A DNA stretch of 64,000 nucleotides from Methylophaga sp. (lineage in GTDB: Bacteria; Pseudomonadota; Gammaproteobacteria; Nitrosococcales; Methylophagaceae), in the NCBI GenBank assembly GCA_002733505.1, contig NVVW01000004.1:49901-113900 (forward strand), given 5' to 3'. The first letter of the stretch is position 1, and each line of letters opens with the position of its first letter. Positions 7,794 through 17,107 of this stretch are shown here, piece by piece. A program made the position numbers and the translations under genes. The notes beneath the pieces are model-generated. The model was given only the letters and a program-made list of their open reading frames with translations. It was not told where the DNA came from and ran no database searches.

Positions 7794-8531
7794 ATGTCAG
7801 AAGAATTAACACCTTGGTCCCGCGAACAATTTGAACAAGTATTGCGTGCCAAAGAGGAATTTTATCATATCCGCCATCCATTGCATGTCAAAATGCATTC
7901 AGGTGATATGACGAAAGAGCAAATACAAGGATGGGTCGCTAACCGTTTTTATTATCAAACGGCTATTCCAGTTAAAGATGCTGCGATTATGGCTAATTGT
8001 CCTGAGCGTGAAGTGCGTAAATTATGGGTGCAGCGTATTTTAGACCATGATGGTCACGAAGGTGATGTGGGTGGTATCGAAGCCTGGTTACAATTAGGTG
8101 AATCGGTTGGTTTAACACGTGAAGAACTATGGTCAGAACAACATGTGTTGCCTGGTGTACGTTTTGCTGTTGATGCTTATGTCAATTTTGCTCGTCGTGC
8201 ACCATGGCAAGAAGGTGCAAGTTCATCACTAACGGAAATGTTCGCACCTAAAATTCATCAGGATCGATTGGATAAATGGCCTGATATGTACCCATGGATT
8301 GATGAAAAAGGATATGATTATTTCCGTAAACGTTTAACGGAAGCGCGTCGTGATGTCCAGCATGGCTTGGAAATCACCTTGGATTATTATAAAACACGGC
8401 AGCAGCAGCAACGTGCTGTTGATCTTCTACAGTTCAAATTAGATATACTGTGGACTATGTGTGATGCCATGTGGATGGCCTATATTGAAAAACGACCTCC
8501 ATATACGTTTGATCTTGAGGTTCAAAAATGA
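7794..8531 (+). CDS. pqqC: PqqC, pyrroloquinoline-quinone synthase
   Basis: 245 residues, close to the usual length. It catalyses the final cofactor-less eight-electron oxidation and ring closure to PQQ. Family stretches include [47 protein letters not shown] and [17 protein letters not shown]. The frame is open further upstream (7743), but the ATG at 7794 has AAGGAAAT just ahead and matches family N-termini, so it is preferred. Its stop overlaps the pqqD start (ATGA). Confidence 0.97.
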   Translation: MSEELTPWSREQFEQVLRAKEEFYHIRHPLHVKMHSGDMTKEQIQGWVANRFYYQTAIPVKDAAIMANCPEREVRKLWVQRILDHDGHEGDVGGIEAWLQLGESVGLTREELWSEQHVLPGVRFAVDAYVNFARRAPWQEGASSSLTEMFAPKIHQDRLDKWPDMYPWIDEKGYDYFRKRLTEARRDVQHGLEITLDYYKTRQQQQRAVDLLQFKLDILWTMCDAMWMAYIEKRPPYTFDLEVQK

Positions 8532-8809
8532 GTGAACGCATGTTTAATGATGAAACTGTGTTGCAGTTAGCACAAGGCTATCGTTTTCAGTGGGAGCCCG
8601 CACAGAATTGTAATGTATTACTCTATCCTGAAGGCATGGTAAAGCTCAACGGTGGTGCTGGTGAGATAGTAAAGTTAATTAGCGAGAAAAAACAAACCGT
8701 TGCCGAGTTGGTTGCTGATCTGAAAGCGGCCTTTGATGGTGTAGATCTGACGGATGATGTGTATCAATTTTTAGATGAGGCATATAATAATGACTGGCTC
8801 AGAAAATAA
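8528..8809 (+). CDS. pqqD: PqqD peptide chaperone
   Basis: 93 residues, the normal size. PqqD is the RiPP recognition element that binds PqqA and presents it to PqqE. Typical stretches are [31 protein letters not shown] and [11 protein letters not shown]. It overlaps pqqC by four bases (ATGA) and its last 20 bases overlap the pqqE start, indicating tight translational coupling. Confidence 0.95.
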   Translation: MSERMFNDETVLQLAQGYRFQWEPAQNCNVLLYPEGMVKLNGGAGEIVKLISEKKQTVAELVADLKAAFDGVDLTDDVYQFLDEAYNNDWLRK

Positions 8810-9986
8810 TAATACCCCAGACCGAGCGCAAGGCAGTATAGGCAGTGCTATTGGTAAAGTAAATGATCAAATTCGCCAACCATTATGGTTATTGGCTGAA
8901 TTAACGTACTCCTGTCCCTTGCAATGTCCTTATTGTTCTAATCCAATGGATTTTGCAAAAATTAAAAGTGAACTAAGCACCGAAGAATGGATAGATGTAT
9001 TTAAACAGGCACGAGCAATGGGTGCGACGCAATTAGGATTTTCGGGCGGTGAGCCGTTAATGCGAACAGATCTGGTTGAGTTGATTAGAGCGGCAAGAGA
9101 TTTAGGCTTTTACACCAACGTTATTACTTCTGGTGTGGGGATGACCGCAAAGAAAGTTGCGGAGTTTAAAGAAGCAGGTCTAGATCATATTCAAGTCAGT
9201 TTTCAAGCAAGCTCAGAAGATTTGAATAATCTGATTGCGGGTACCGATGCCTTTAAGCATAAAATTGAAATGGCAAAAGCAGTAAAGGCCAATGATTATC
9301 CTATGGTCTTGTGTTTTGTAACGCATCGTCAGAATATCGATCAAGTGGATGAGATTTTAGACTTATGCATTGAGCTTGAAGCAGACTATGTTGAGCTAGC
9401 GACCACACAGTATTATGGTTGGGCGATGCATAACCGCGATCAACTAATGCCGATGAAAGATCAACTAGTACGAGCGGAAGCAACAGCGCATCGTTATCAA
9501 GAAGAACAAAAAGGTAAGATGAAAATCTATTATGTGGTGCCGGATTATTATGAAGATCGTCCCAAAGCCTGCATGAATGGTTGGGGTAATATTTTCCTCA
9601 CTATTACCCCTAATGGTGTGGCTTTGCCTTGTCATGCGGCGCGTGAACTGCCGGGTATGACACTGCCTAATGTAAAAGATATGTCCGTTGATGAGATCTG
9701 GAATGGCTCAAGTGACTTTAATAAATTCCGTGGTTTTGACTGGATGACCGAGCCTTGTCGCTCGTGTGATGAAAAAGAAAAAGATTTTGGTGGCTGTCGT
9801 TGCCAGGCATTTATGTTAACAGGCAATGCGGCTAATACTGATCCCGTGTGTAGCAAATCACCTCATCATCATTTAGTAGAGGAAGCTATTGCAGCAGGCA
9901 AGGCTGAAGCGGATAAACCTATTGTAGATCAGAAGCCATTAGTGTTTAGAAACCCTAGAAACTCTAGGAAGATAGTTGGGTTTTAA
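8790..9986 (+). CDS. pqqE: PqqE, radical SAM enzyme crosslinking Glu and Tyr of PqqA
   Basis: 398 residues from the preferred ATG at 8790. TGAGG about ten bases ahead supports it over the in-frame ATG at 8775. The radical SAM cluster motif is CPLQCPYC. The SPASM region has cysteines in [23 protein letters not shown] and [16 protein letters not shown]. It forms the carbon-carbon bond between Glu15 and Tyr19 of PqqA held by PqqD. It overlaps pqqD by 20 bases. After it comes a miniature element and then the ABC genes on the same strand. Confidence 0.97.
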   Translation: MTGSENNNTPDRAQGSIGSAIGKVNDQIRQPLWLLAELTYSCPLQCPYCSNPMDFAKIKSELSTEEWIDVFKQARAMGATQLGFSGGEPLMRTDLVELIRAARDLGFYTNVITSGVGMTAKKVAEFKEAGLDHIQVSFQASSEDLNNLIAGTDAFKHKIEMAKAVKANDYPMVLCFVTHRQNIDQVDEILDLCIELEADYVELATTQYYGWAMHNRDQLMPMKDQLVRAEATAHRYQEEQKGKMKIYYVVPDYYEDRPKACMNGWGNIFLTITPNGVALPCHAARELPGMTLPNVKDMSVDEIWNGSSDFNKFRGFDWMTEPCRSCDEKEKDFGGCRCQAFMLTGNAANTDPVCSKSPHHHLVEEAIAAGKAEADKPIVDQKPLVFRNPRNSRKIVGF

Positions 9987-9993
9987 CGCTTAA

Positions 9994-10155
9994 TATGCTC
10001 GTGTTCATTCAAGATGCAGGTTTTTAGTGCTCGTAATGGACGGGATAGCAAGGCATAATAGTGATGCAATAGCCATCCTATTGCTCACTATTATAACGCA
10101 GATAGCGCGTTGAGTACGGGTGCTAGAAATCTGCATATTGGATGATTACGAGTAT
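9994..10155. mobile_element. Miniature inverted-repeat element overlapping the ABC ATPase start
   Basis: The left end, TATGCTCGTGTTCATTCAAG then ATGCAGGTTTTTAG, is answered by CTAGAAATCTGCATATTGG then ATGATTACGAGTAT at the right. These are the same ends as on the IS630 copy, with several mismatches. About 160 bases, no ORF. It fills the gap between pqqE and the ABC ATPase, and its right end contains that gene's start codon. Confidence 0.75.
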
Positions 10156-11089
10156 CAATACACCATTAGCAATTAAAACGCATGGGCTGTGTAAACAGTA
10201 TGGGCAGAGCTTTGCGGTCAACCAGCTCAATTTAGAGATTGAAGCAGGTCAGTTTTATGGCTTGCTGGGGCCTAATGGTGCAGGTAAAACGACGACTATT
10301 CATATGTTGACAACCATGACGGTCGCGACATCCGGTGAGGCGTGGATTGCGGGTCAAAATATTGAAGAGGATCCCGTTGCTACACGCGGTATCGTGGGTC
10401 TAGTATTTCAAGATTCAGCACTTGATCGCACCATGTCGATTGATGAAAACCTACAGTTTGCTGCTGCACTTTATAATTTAACGCCTATGCAGGCAAATAA
10501 GCGAATTGATGAACTGTTGGCAGTGTTTGGGCTACAAGATCAACGTAACAAAAAACTACTGGCCTTATCGGGTGGTCAACGTCGAGCGGTGGATATAGCA
10601 CGGGGTGTATTACACAAACCCAAAGTATTATTTTTAGACGAACCTACTATCGGTTTGGATTTGCCTAACCGTCGTGCTATTTGGCGATTTGTGGATAGGT
10701 TACGCCGCGAGGAAGGGATGACAATCTTTTTAACAACGCATTATTTAGAAGAAGCCGCTGCTTGTGATCACGTTGATTTTATTCAACAGGGTTTGTTGCA
10801 AAAGGGCGGCACACCGACAGCATTAGTTCAACAACTGGCTGAAACTATTCTAGAGATTGATACCGAACAGCCACAAATAATAGCCGATCAACTGTCGCCC
10901 TTATTTGGAGAGCCAATACAAGAAGATCAGCAATTAAGCTTTAAGATCACTGCCAGTGATGTCGATTTTTCTGCGTTACAAAAAACCTTAGGGGATTCTG
11001 TCTCCGCTATGCAATGGCGCCGACCTAATTTGAATGATGTTTACCTGTGGCGATTTTGCGCCCCAGATTCAACAGTAGAAAAACAATGA
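10142..11089 (+). CDS. ABC-2 type exporter, ATP-binding subunit
   Basis: 315 residues. Walker A is GPNGAGKTTT, the Q loop VFQDSALD, the signature LSGGQRRAVDIARG, Walker B VLFLDEPTIGLD and the switch His TTHYLEEA. This is the DrrA/NodI-like ABC-2 exporter type with a C-terminal extension of about 90 residues. The next gene (ATGA overlap) is its permease. ABC genes of this kind often accompany PQQ or PQQ-dehydrogenase loci. What it exports is unknown. The ATG at 10142 lies inside the terminal repeat of a miniature element and lacks a clear ribosome-binding site. No other start fits, since the ABC domain begins about 10 residues later. Confidence 0.88.
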   Translation: MITSINTPLAIKTHGLCKQYGQSFAVNQLNLEIEAGQFYGLLGPNGAGKTTTIHMLTTMTVATSGEAWIAGQNIEEDPVATRGIVGLVFQDSALDRTMSIDENLQFAAALYNLTPMQANKRIDELLAVFGLQDQRNKKLLALSGGQRRAVDIARGVLHKPKVLFLDEPTIGLDLPNRRAIWRFVDRLRREEGMTIFLTTHYLEEAAACDHVDFIQQGLLQKGGTPTALVQQLAETILEIDTEQPQIIADQLSPLFGEPIQEDQQLSFKITASDVDFSALQKTLGDSVSAMQWRRPNLNDVYLWRFCAPDSTVEKQ

Positions 11090-11868
11090 GCTGGCGGCCA
11101 GTTAAAGCGGTGGTAGGCCGTGAAATGAGTAAATTATTTCGCCAACGTGCCAGATTAATTAGCGCTATGGTTCGCCCAATGATTTGGTTGCTAGTGATAG
11201 GATCGGGTGTGGGTAGCATGTTACAAAGCCAGCAGCAAGAAGGCTATTTAACCTTTCTTGTGCCCGGTATTTTGGCAATGACATTATTATTTGCATCACT
11301 ATTGTCGGCATTAACCTTGGTTTATGACAAAGAATTTGGTGTGATGCGAATGATGATGATCGCGCCGATCGCTCATTATTGGATTGTACTGTCTAAACTG
11401 ATTGCCGCCACATTGACAGCCATGGTACAAGCACTATTACTGCTATTTCTTTTTGTATTGTTAGGCTTGATAAGCATCAAAATTGCACTAAGCTTATTAC
11501 CTGCCGCAGTATTAACCGCAATCTGTTGTGCCTCAATTGGTGGCTTAATCGCGGTTTATTCAAAAAGTATTGATAACTTTGCCGTTATTATGAACTTCTT
11601 TATTTTCCCCTTGTTTTTCCTAAGCGGTGCACTCTATCCAGTGAGTCAACTTCCGGAGTTTCTACGCTATATTGTGTTGGTGAACCCATTTAGTTATGGC
11701 GTAGACTTATTGAAACATGCCGTACCCAACGTAGCTACTGACTTCTCAATATGGACAGATATTGCCGTGCTTGTAGTGTTTTCAACTAGTGCAATTCTAA
11801 TAGCATGTTGGCAGTTTTCGCGTGAATCAGTGCATGCGCCTTTATTCCACCGACTAGGCAATAAATAG
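11086..11868 (+). CDS. ABC-2 type exporter, permease subunit
   Basis: About 260 residues from the ATG at 11086, which overlaps the ATPase stop codon (ATGA). The frame is open to 11047, but a start there would sit deep in the ATPase gene. Six hydrophobic segments are visible (for example MIWLLVIGSGVGSML, LTFLVPGILAMTLLFASLLSAL, IVLVNPFSYGVDLLKH), as in ABC2_membrane proteins. It includes the family motif FFLSGALYPVSQLPEFLR. It would form the channel of the exporter. Its stop is ten bases from the convergent PepSY gene. Confidence 0.88.
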   Translation: MSWRPVKAVVGREMSKLFRQRARLISAMVRPMIWLLVIGSGVGSMLQSQQQEGYLTFLVPGILAMTLLFASLLSALTLVYDKEFGVMRMMMIAPIAHYWIVLSKLIAATLTAMVQALLLLFLFVLLGLISIKIALSLLPAAVLTAICCASIGGLIAVYSKSIDNFAVIMNFFIFPLFFLSGALYPVSQLPEFLRYIVLVNPFSYGVDLLKHAVPNVATDFSIWTDIAVLVVFSTSAILIACWQFSRESVHAPLFHRLGNK

Positions 11869-11877
11869 CAACGAACC

Positions 11878-13395
11878 TTAGTTTGTTGAGCGATTTAATT
11901 GATAGGCGATTGTTGCGAACAATATTCCTGTTAACAACATCATTATATCTGTCACAGCAATATACCATTGCTGATTGATAAGTGTATAAATCAGCCAATC
12001 ACCCGTGAGCCAACCGTTTAAAACAGGAAGCCCCATCGTTAAAAAAGCAGCTAATCCGAGTAACTGGATGGTTGTGTTACGTGTATTTTCACAAACACAA
12101 GACCAGATTAGGCATAAGCTCCAGCTTACAAAGTAAATAGTTGTGATCCAGAAGTAGGGAGAACGGCTTAGTTCAAATAGGGGTATTAGCTTGTTTGCCC
12201 AAAACACCATGGCTGTCGCAATGACCATACCCGCACAAATCCCAACGGTAAAACGACCCATGTAGTTATGATTATTTTCATAGTGCTTTTCTCTTTGCCT
12301 ACGCCGTGTATCCCAGATTAAAATGCCAGTGACGGTTAACATTGCAGTGCCTAAACCTAACAAATAATAAAGCAACTTCAGCAATAGACCACCGAACTGT
12401 GCGTAATGTAACGGTGTGATCGCCATAAATGCTCGGAAAAAGGGTGTTGATTCTTCCAACAGATCTACTTTTTTAATTTTCTCACCTGTTACACCGGAGA
12501 ATTGAACCATTGCCACAGATGTTAGCGCTTGAGGTTGATTCATGCTTACCTCAACGTGAGCATTTGCATCTTTCCATAGATCCAGCCTTAATGATTTAAG
12601 CTCTGCATCGGGTATTTCAATTTGTGCCTTTAACAGTAAATCATCAAGATTGAGCATTTTGGCTGGTGTATCGCTATACTGAGGCGCTTTGCCCAGCACT
12701 TGCTCACGTGCAAGTTGCACATCGCCATCAAATGCACCTATTGCGGTAAGCCCTTGAATTAAAGCACTTAAACCAAGGATTGCGCCAGTGAACGCAATCA
12801 TAAGATGGAAAAACAATCCCCAAACGCCTAATAATTTATGGGTATCAGACCAAAGCAAACGCACACTGCGCAGGGTTCTCAATTTGAAAATATCACGAAA
12901 TATTTTGCGGTGCATCACCACACCAGTCACGATAGAAAACAACATTATGATCCCCAGCAAACCGACCAGATAGCGCCCCCAAGGCTTAGGTAGCATTAAG
13001 TCGGTGTGCATCATTTTCATCAAATGCATTACGTCGTTACCATGATCTTCCACCAATTCATGGCTAGTAGGATTCACAAATACTGAGCGGATCAGGCGAC
13101 TTTCTTGCTCAATAAAACGTGCTTCCAATTGCGGGTGGTCGGGGCTAGGCAGAGTAATTAAAATACTTTGCTGTGGATCAGGCTGCGCTGTTGAAAGTGC
13201 TTGCTGAACCAGCGCATCAATTTGTCCTGTGGTGTTGATATAGGCAAGGCGTTGTTGTGGTTTTTCCCATGCGTGTAGTTCATGTTTAAATAAGGCGATT
13301 GCACCTGAAAAACATACCACAAATAATAGATTGGCAGTAATTAAGCCCGTCCACGAATGAAGCTTATAAAATAAGCTGAGATTACCTTGGCGCAT
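11878..13395 (-). CDS. PepSY-associated membrane protein, siderophore-reductase-like
   Basis: About 505 residues. It has an N-terminal membrane helix (LYKLHSWTGLITANLLFVVC), a periplasmic PepSY-like stretch, then repeated transmembrane helices with conserved His/Trp (WSDTHKLLGVWGLFFHLMIA; FMAITPLHYAQFGGLLLKLL). The C-terminal half is entirely membrane-spanning. This PepSY_TM family includes FoxB-like proteins proposed to reduce or release iron from siderophores in the periplasm. The frame is open to 13452, but the ATG at 13395 overlaps the upstream stop (TAATG), so it is preferred. It is the last gene of the receptor/DUF3325/DUF3649 operon. Confidence 0.8.
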   Translation of the reverse strand: MRQGNLSLFYKLHSWTGLITANLLFVVCFSGAIALFKHELHAWEKPQQRLAYINTTGQIDALVQQALSTAQPDPQQSILITLPSPDHPQLEARFIEQESRLIRSVFVNPTSHELVEDHGNDVMHLMKMMHTDLMLPKPWGRYLVGLLGIIMLFSIVTGVVMHRKIFRDIFKLRTLRSVRLLWSDTHKLLGVWGLFFHLMIAFTGAILGLSALIQGLTAIGAFDGDVQLAREQVLGKAPQYSDTPAKMLNLDDLLLKAQIEIPDAELKSLRLDLWKDANAHVEVSMNQPQALTSVAMVQFSGVTGEKIKKVDLLEESTPFFRAFMAITPLHYAQFGGLLLKLLYYLLGLGTAMLTVTGILIWDTRRRQREKHYENNHNYMGRFTVGICAGMVIATAMVFWANKLIPLFELSRSPYFWITTIYFVSWSLCLIWSCVCENTRNTTIQLLGLAAFLTMGLPVLNGWLTGDWLIYTLINQQWYIAVTDIMMLLTGILFATIAYQLNRSTN

Positions 13396-13670
13396 TAGAT
13401 AAAATGATTGACAATAACAGCAGAAAATACCAACAAGATCCCACTCTGCCACGCTAAGGCATGTTTCATATTGCGAGAAAGAAACCCAACAAGCAAAAAA
13501 ATTATCCAGAAAACAGGCAGAAATAAGCCAGCGGCAGCCATGCGTTCAATTGCTTCAGCGGGCCAATAAATAGATAGTAGCAAGCTTGCAAGTGCAGTAT
13601 TGAATAGGCTAAATAATAGTGTGGAGAACACTTGTAGCTTGGAGAGCTGTTCTCCTTTTTTATCTGACAT
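13395..13670 (-). CDS. DUF3649-like small membrane protein of the iron-uptake operon
   Basis: 91 residues with three hydrophobic segments (TLLFSLFNTALASLLLSIYW; AAAGLFLPVFWIIFLLVGFL; GILLVFSAVIVN). It matches, in size and position, the DUF3649 proteins that sit between DUF3325 and PepSY genes in siderophore-uptake operons. Both junctions are TAATG overlaps, so translation is probably coupled. The molecular role is unknown. Confidence 0.65.
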   Translation of the reverse strand: MSDKKGEQLSKLQVFSTLLFSLFNTALASLLLSIYWPAEAIERMAAAGLFLPVFWIIFLLVGFLSRNMKHALAWQSGILLVFSAVIVNHFI

Positions 13671-13999
13671 TATGAAAGTATAAGATAGATACCTATAACA
13701 AGCGATGCCAAATTAATAGCTGTTATCGCTTTTATAGATTTCGGTATAACCGTGGTCATCGCCACCACCATAGCACCAGCAATCATCACCATTGCCAGCC
13801 AGATGGGAACACCAATTTCCCAGCCATGGTGAAGTTTAACCAGATAAAGCCCTATTATTAATAAACAATAGGCTAAGTAATGTAAACCTCTACCAGCTAG
13901 GGGAAAGTGAATTGATGCTGCCGCCAGCCGTTCAGGCTTGGCGGCAAACATCAGTGTGATTGCAATATAACAAAGGTTAAAAGCAACAAGCAGTTTCAT
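13670..13999 (-). CDS. DUF3325-like membrane protein of the iron-uptake operon
   Basis: 109 residues with about four membrane helices (LLVAFNLCYIAITLMFAA; LHYLAYCLLIIGLYLV; VPIWLAMVMIAGAMVVAM; AINLASLVIGIYLIL). Size, composition and place directly after a TonB receptor fit DUF3325. Function is unknown; the gene is usually co-inherited with PepSY proteins. Its start is two bases from a 46-base palindrome separating it from the receptor gene. Confidence 0.65.
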   Translation of the reverse strand: MKLLVAFNLCYIAITLMFAAKPERLAAASIHFPLAGRGLHYLAYCLLIIGLYLVKLHHGWEIGVPIWLAMVMIAGAMVVAMTTVIPKSIKAITAINLASLVIGIYLILS

Positions 14000-14000
14000 C

Positions 14001-14046
14001 TATGCCCGTGGCCATTCATTTTGCAAATTGAATGATTACGGGTATA
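14001..14046. repeat. 46-bp palindrome made of two back-to-back IS630-type ends
   Basis: TATGCCCGTGGCCATTCAT joins TTTGCAAATTGAATGATTACGGG then TATA, almost perfectly palindromic. Each half is a terminal repeat like that of the IS630 copy, with no interior. It exactly fills the gap between the receptor stop (14047) and the DUF3325 start (13999). In RNA it would be a strong hairpin that could lower expression of the downstream genes. Confidence 0.8.
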
Positions 14047-16281
14047 TTACCAACGGCCATGTAATTGTATTCCTATAACACGAGGCTCACCCACTTTCAC
14101 AGTATTAGTACGCGATTGGATCCGTGTGACATATTCTTCATCGAAAATATTACGGGCGAATAAAGATACACTTAATACATCAAATTCATAACCGATGCGA
14201 GAATTCACAATAGTACGACTATCTAGCTTGTCTTCATTTGCTACATCACCATAACTACTGCCCTGATAGGTGGCATCTGCAGATAATATTAGACCATTGA
14301 ACCAACGCTTGGTGACACCGGCAGAAGCAGTCCACTCAGGCGCATTGGTGAATTCTTTACCTGATAAATCTCGTCCGCCTGTCTCAAAGTCTTTAAATTC
14401 GGTTTTAACAAAACCAACACCTGCAAATAGATCAAGCCCTGCTACGGGTTGGGCATGCAATTCAATTTCTGCACCATACAGCTCTGACTCCCCTACATTT
14501 TCTGTATGGAATAGATTAGCAATAACCTCGTCTTGTACTAATACTTGTTGATCTTGCCAATCGGTGTAGAAGATATTGGCATTGAATGCCAGCCGATTGT
14601 CTAACCAAACTGACCGAAAAGCCACTTCATAATTAGTGGTATATTCTTCGTCATATTCATTGAGTGCACCCGGGCTAAGATCGGCACCACCTGCACGATA
14701 ACCGCGTTGCACGGTAAAGCTGGTGCTTAAGTCATCCTTCCAGTTCACCGTAAATCCGGCTTTAGGTAAAAAGGCTGAGAAATCGGCATCTGAGTTAACA
14801 TCGGACGATTGTGCAGCAAGCGTCGCAAGAAGAAAAGCATTGGTCGTACCAATAGCTGGATGCAAACCTGGATCAGGTAATGCCGCTAGTGCAACAGTGT
14901 CCTGTACGTTTTTATAATCTTGTTTTTCTTTATCATAACGCACACCACCAAAAATACTGATCTTTTCGGTCACATCAAATTCTAAATCTGCAAATACAGC
15001 CCAGTTTTCAATATCAACATCAAAATCAGCATTTCGTGCAAGCGGAAAAGCATCTGAATAAAAAGGTGCTAATGGTCCCACCAAAGACTGTACGTTGAGA
15101 GTACTAGTAAAACTAGATTGATCATCTTGATTTTGATCGAAATAATAAGCGCCCACTAGACCACGCCAGTTGTCTTGTTCAAAATGTAGACGTATTTCTT
15201 GCGAGAAGGTATCGGTTTCATTGTCACGGCTACGTAAATTATTGCCGCCTGCCGCACCTTGGTCATCATCATCTTGGCGCTTATAGTCGGTACTATTATA
15301 AGCGGTCACACTTTCTAGGCGTAAGCTGGATGACAGTTGATAATTTAGATCTAAAGAGATGATGTCTTGTTCCACATTTTCAAAACCATCAATATTAGAA
15401 AATACTTTGTGTTTGAACGGATCAATGGGGTTGCCAGCAGGATCTTGTGTGGCAACCACATCATCGCCCGATTCATTTTGTGAATGACTAAGCGTTAATA
15501 ACGCAGAGAAGTCTGAAAAATTAGAAGGTGTATAGAGTAATTTCCCGCGAAATAGTTTATTATCACTATCGCCATATTCACTATCATTGAGTGTTGGGTT
15601 GCTGATAAAGCCATCGCTTTCTTGATCATCAATGGCAATTCTAAATGCTAGCTCATTATCAATTAATGGCCCGCCCACAGCGAGAGAAAGCCCTCTTGAT
15701 GATAAGTTATCAGCATTAAAACGTAGATCTGTTGTCCAATCAAAAGTAGGGTCCTTAGTGTGAATAATAACCGCACCTGCCAGTGCGTTTCGTCCTTGCA
15801 CAGTTGATTGCGCACCACGGAATACTTCTATTTGCTCCACATCCCATAGTTGTTTCTGCCCTACACGAATACCAAAGTTGGGAATAAATGCACCATCAAT
15901 ATATAAACTAGAAAGCCCCGATCCTGTAGTAGCACCGCCCGCAATGGTGCCGCTATTGATACCACGTATAGAAAAACCTTCACCACCAAACGTGGACGAT
16001 ACATTTACAATACGTTCAAACGCATCATTTATATCGAGCATATTGCCATCTGCAATATCTTTTGCTGTGACAACGCCGACACTAGAAACGGTATCTTGCA
16101 ATGAGCGGTCTGTTTTCTCACCGGTAACGGTAATAGGGTCGAGCTGTGCCGCTGTAGTTTCGGCAAATGCTGGGCTAATACATAGGCTTGAAAGTAATGT
16201 TACAAGAAGTTTTTTGTGTGATAAAAACTGTGGTTTTACCGCAGAGCGTTGTTTAAGCCCATTATTTTTCATGCCGCGCAT
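14047..16281 (-). CDS. TonB-dependent outer-membrane receptor (iron/siderophore type)
   Basis: 744 residues. The signal sequence ends near CISPAFA. A TonB-box-like DPITVTGEK follows, then a plug domain (MLDINDAFERIVNVSSTFGGEGFSIRG; DVEQIEVFRGAQSTVQGRNA) and a beta-barrel ending GIQLHGRW. The next three genes (DUF3325, DUF3649, PepSY) are typical companions of ferric-siderophore receptors, so iron is the likely cargo. AGGGGA five bases ahead supports the ATG at 16281 over one nine bases later. A good Fur-box candidate lies at 16386-16404. Confidence 0.9.
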   Translation of the reverse strand: MRGMKNNGLKQRSAVKPQFLSHKKLLVTLLSSLCISPAFAETTAAQLDPITVTGEKTDRSLQDTVSSVGVVTAKDIADGNMLDINDAFERIVNVSSTFGGEGFSIRGINSGTIAGGATTGSGLSSLYIDGAFIPNFGIRVGQKQLWDVEQIEVFRGAQSTVQGRNALAGAVIIHTKDPTFDWTTDLRFNADNLSSRGLSLAVGGPLIDNELAFRIAIDDQESDGFISNPTLNDSEYGDSDNKLFRGKLLYTPSNFSDFSALLTLSHSQNESGDDVVATQDPAGNPIDPFKHKVFSNIDGFENVEQDIISLDLNYQLSSSLRLESVTAYNSTDYKRQDDDDQGAAGGNNLRSRDNETDTFSQEIRLHFEQDNWRGLVGAYYFDQNQDDQSSFTSTLNVQSLVGPLAPFYSDAFPLARNADFDVDIENWAVFADLEFDVTEKISIFGGVRYDKEKQDYKNVQDTVALAALPDPGLHPAIGTTNAFLLATLAAQSSDVNSDADFSAFLPKAGFTVNWKDDLSTSFTVQRGYRAGGADLSPGALNEYDEEYTTNYEVAFRSVWLDNRLAFNANIFYTDWQDQQVLVQDEVIANLFHTENVGESELYGAEIELHAQPVAGLDLFAGVGFVKTEFKDFETGGRDLSGKEFTNAPEWTASAGVTKRWFNGLILSADATYQGSSYGDVANEDKLDSRTIVNSRIGYEFDVLSVSLFARNIFDEEYVTRIQSRTNTVKVGEPRVIGIQLHGRW

Positions 16282-16385
16282 GCATTTCCCCTAAGAAGAT
16301 TTAATGACGTTGCTGGCTATATCGATGACTTATGCACGATGATTGGCTTGCGAAACAGGCATTATATGCGATTCTAGATGATTAT

Positions 16386-16404
16386 GCGAATTGTTATTAT
16401 TTGC
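16386..16404. promoter_or_regulatory. Candidate Fur box upstream of the siderophore-receptor operon
   Basis: GCGAATTGTTATTATTTGC; read on the minus strand, GCAAATAATAACAATTCGC, a palindromic arrangement close to known Fur sites such as AATGATAATTATTCGC. It lies about 105-125 bases before the receptor start. Iron-repressed expression fits the operon content. Confidence 0.55.
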
Positions 16405-16410
16405 AATAAA

Positions 16411-16878
16411 TTAATGGCAACTCCCTAGGCCTTTCTTCTCAAGATAGCACTGGTGGTACTCTTCAGCGGGCCAGAAATTTTTTCTCTCAGTAATTTCAGT
16501 AACAATAGGGTTGGGATAATACATGCTTTTTGCTAGTTTTTGTTTTGATTCTATTGCAGTGATTTGTTGTTGTTCATCATGATAAAAAATCGCACTACGA
16601 TATTGTGTTCCTATATCAGGCCCTTGACGGTTTAAGGTGGTAGGGTTATGCATTTTCCAAAATAGCTCTAACAACGCTTCATAGCTGACAATGTTGGAAT
16701 CAAAAGTGATTTCGATAACTTCTGCATGTTCTGTTGTGCCAGTACAGACAGCTTCATATGTCGGCGCATCGGTTGTCCCTCCCATATAACCAACACGGGT
16801 TGAAACAACACCTATTACTTGCCTAAACTGTGCTTCTATTCCCCAAAAACAGCCTGCTGCGAATGTTGCTATTGCCAT
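16411..16878 (-). CDS. msrA: Peptide methionine sulfoxide reductase A
   Basis: 155 residues, short but complete MsrA. The catalytic Cys lies in FAAGCFWGIEAQFRQ, followed by VGYMGG, Y-E-AVCTGTTEHAEV, and HNPTTLNRQGPDIGTQYRSAIF. A C-terminal Cys pair region (YHQCYLEKKGLGSC) probably supplies the resolving thiols. It repairs the S-epimer of oxidised methionine. Divergent from glnS, with a miniature element between. Confidence 0.95.
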   Translation of the reverse strand: MAIATFAAGCFWGIEAQFRQVIGVVSTRVGYMGGTTDAPTYEAVCTGTTEHAEVIEITFDSNIVSYEALLELFWKMHNPTTLNRQGPDIGTQYRSAIFYHDEQQQITAIESKQKLAKSMYYPNPIVTEITERKNFWPAEEYHQCYLEKKGLGSCH

Positions 16879-16928
16879 GGTTTAATCTCACATTATATTT
16901 GATGTGTCCATGATACAATATTGCCGAT

Positions 16929-17078
16929 AAATACCCAAAACACTTCAATTTGCAGAATTTAGGTGTCATCCTCGAGATCTTTTATCGGGGATCTACGGTT
17001 AAAATACTAGACTCCCGCTTAAAACATGCGGGAGTGACGAAAAATTTAAATCTGCATATTCAATAATTACGGGTATAT
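16929..17078. mobile_element. ~150-bp miniature inverted-repeat element between msrA and glnS
   Basis: The left end is ATACCCAAAACACTTCAATT then TGCAGAATTT. The right end is AAATCTGCATATTCAATAAT then TACGGGTATAT. The left end mixes the TATACCCAAAA form of the 270-bp element with the TTCAATTTGCAG form of the IS630 copy. The interior holds GACTCCCGC...GCGGGAGTGAC, a palindromic module also seen near 7.7, 32.5 and 60.1 kb. No ORF. It ends 30 bases before glnS. Confidence 0.75.
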
Positions 17079-17107
17079 AGTCGTGACCATTGTAGCCTGA
17101 GAGAGAG

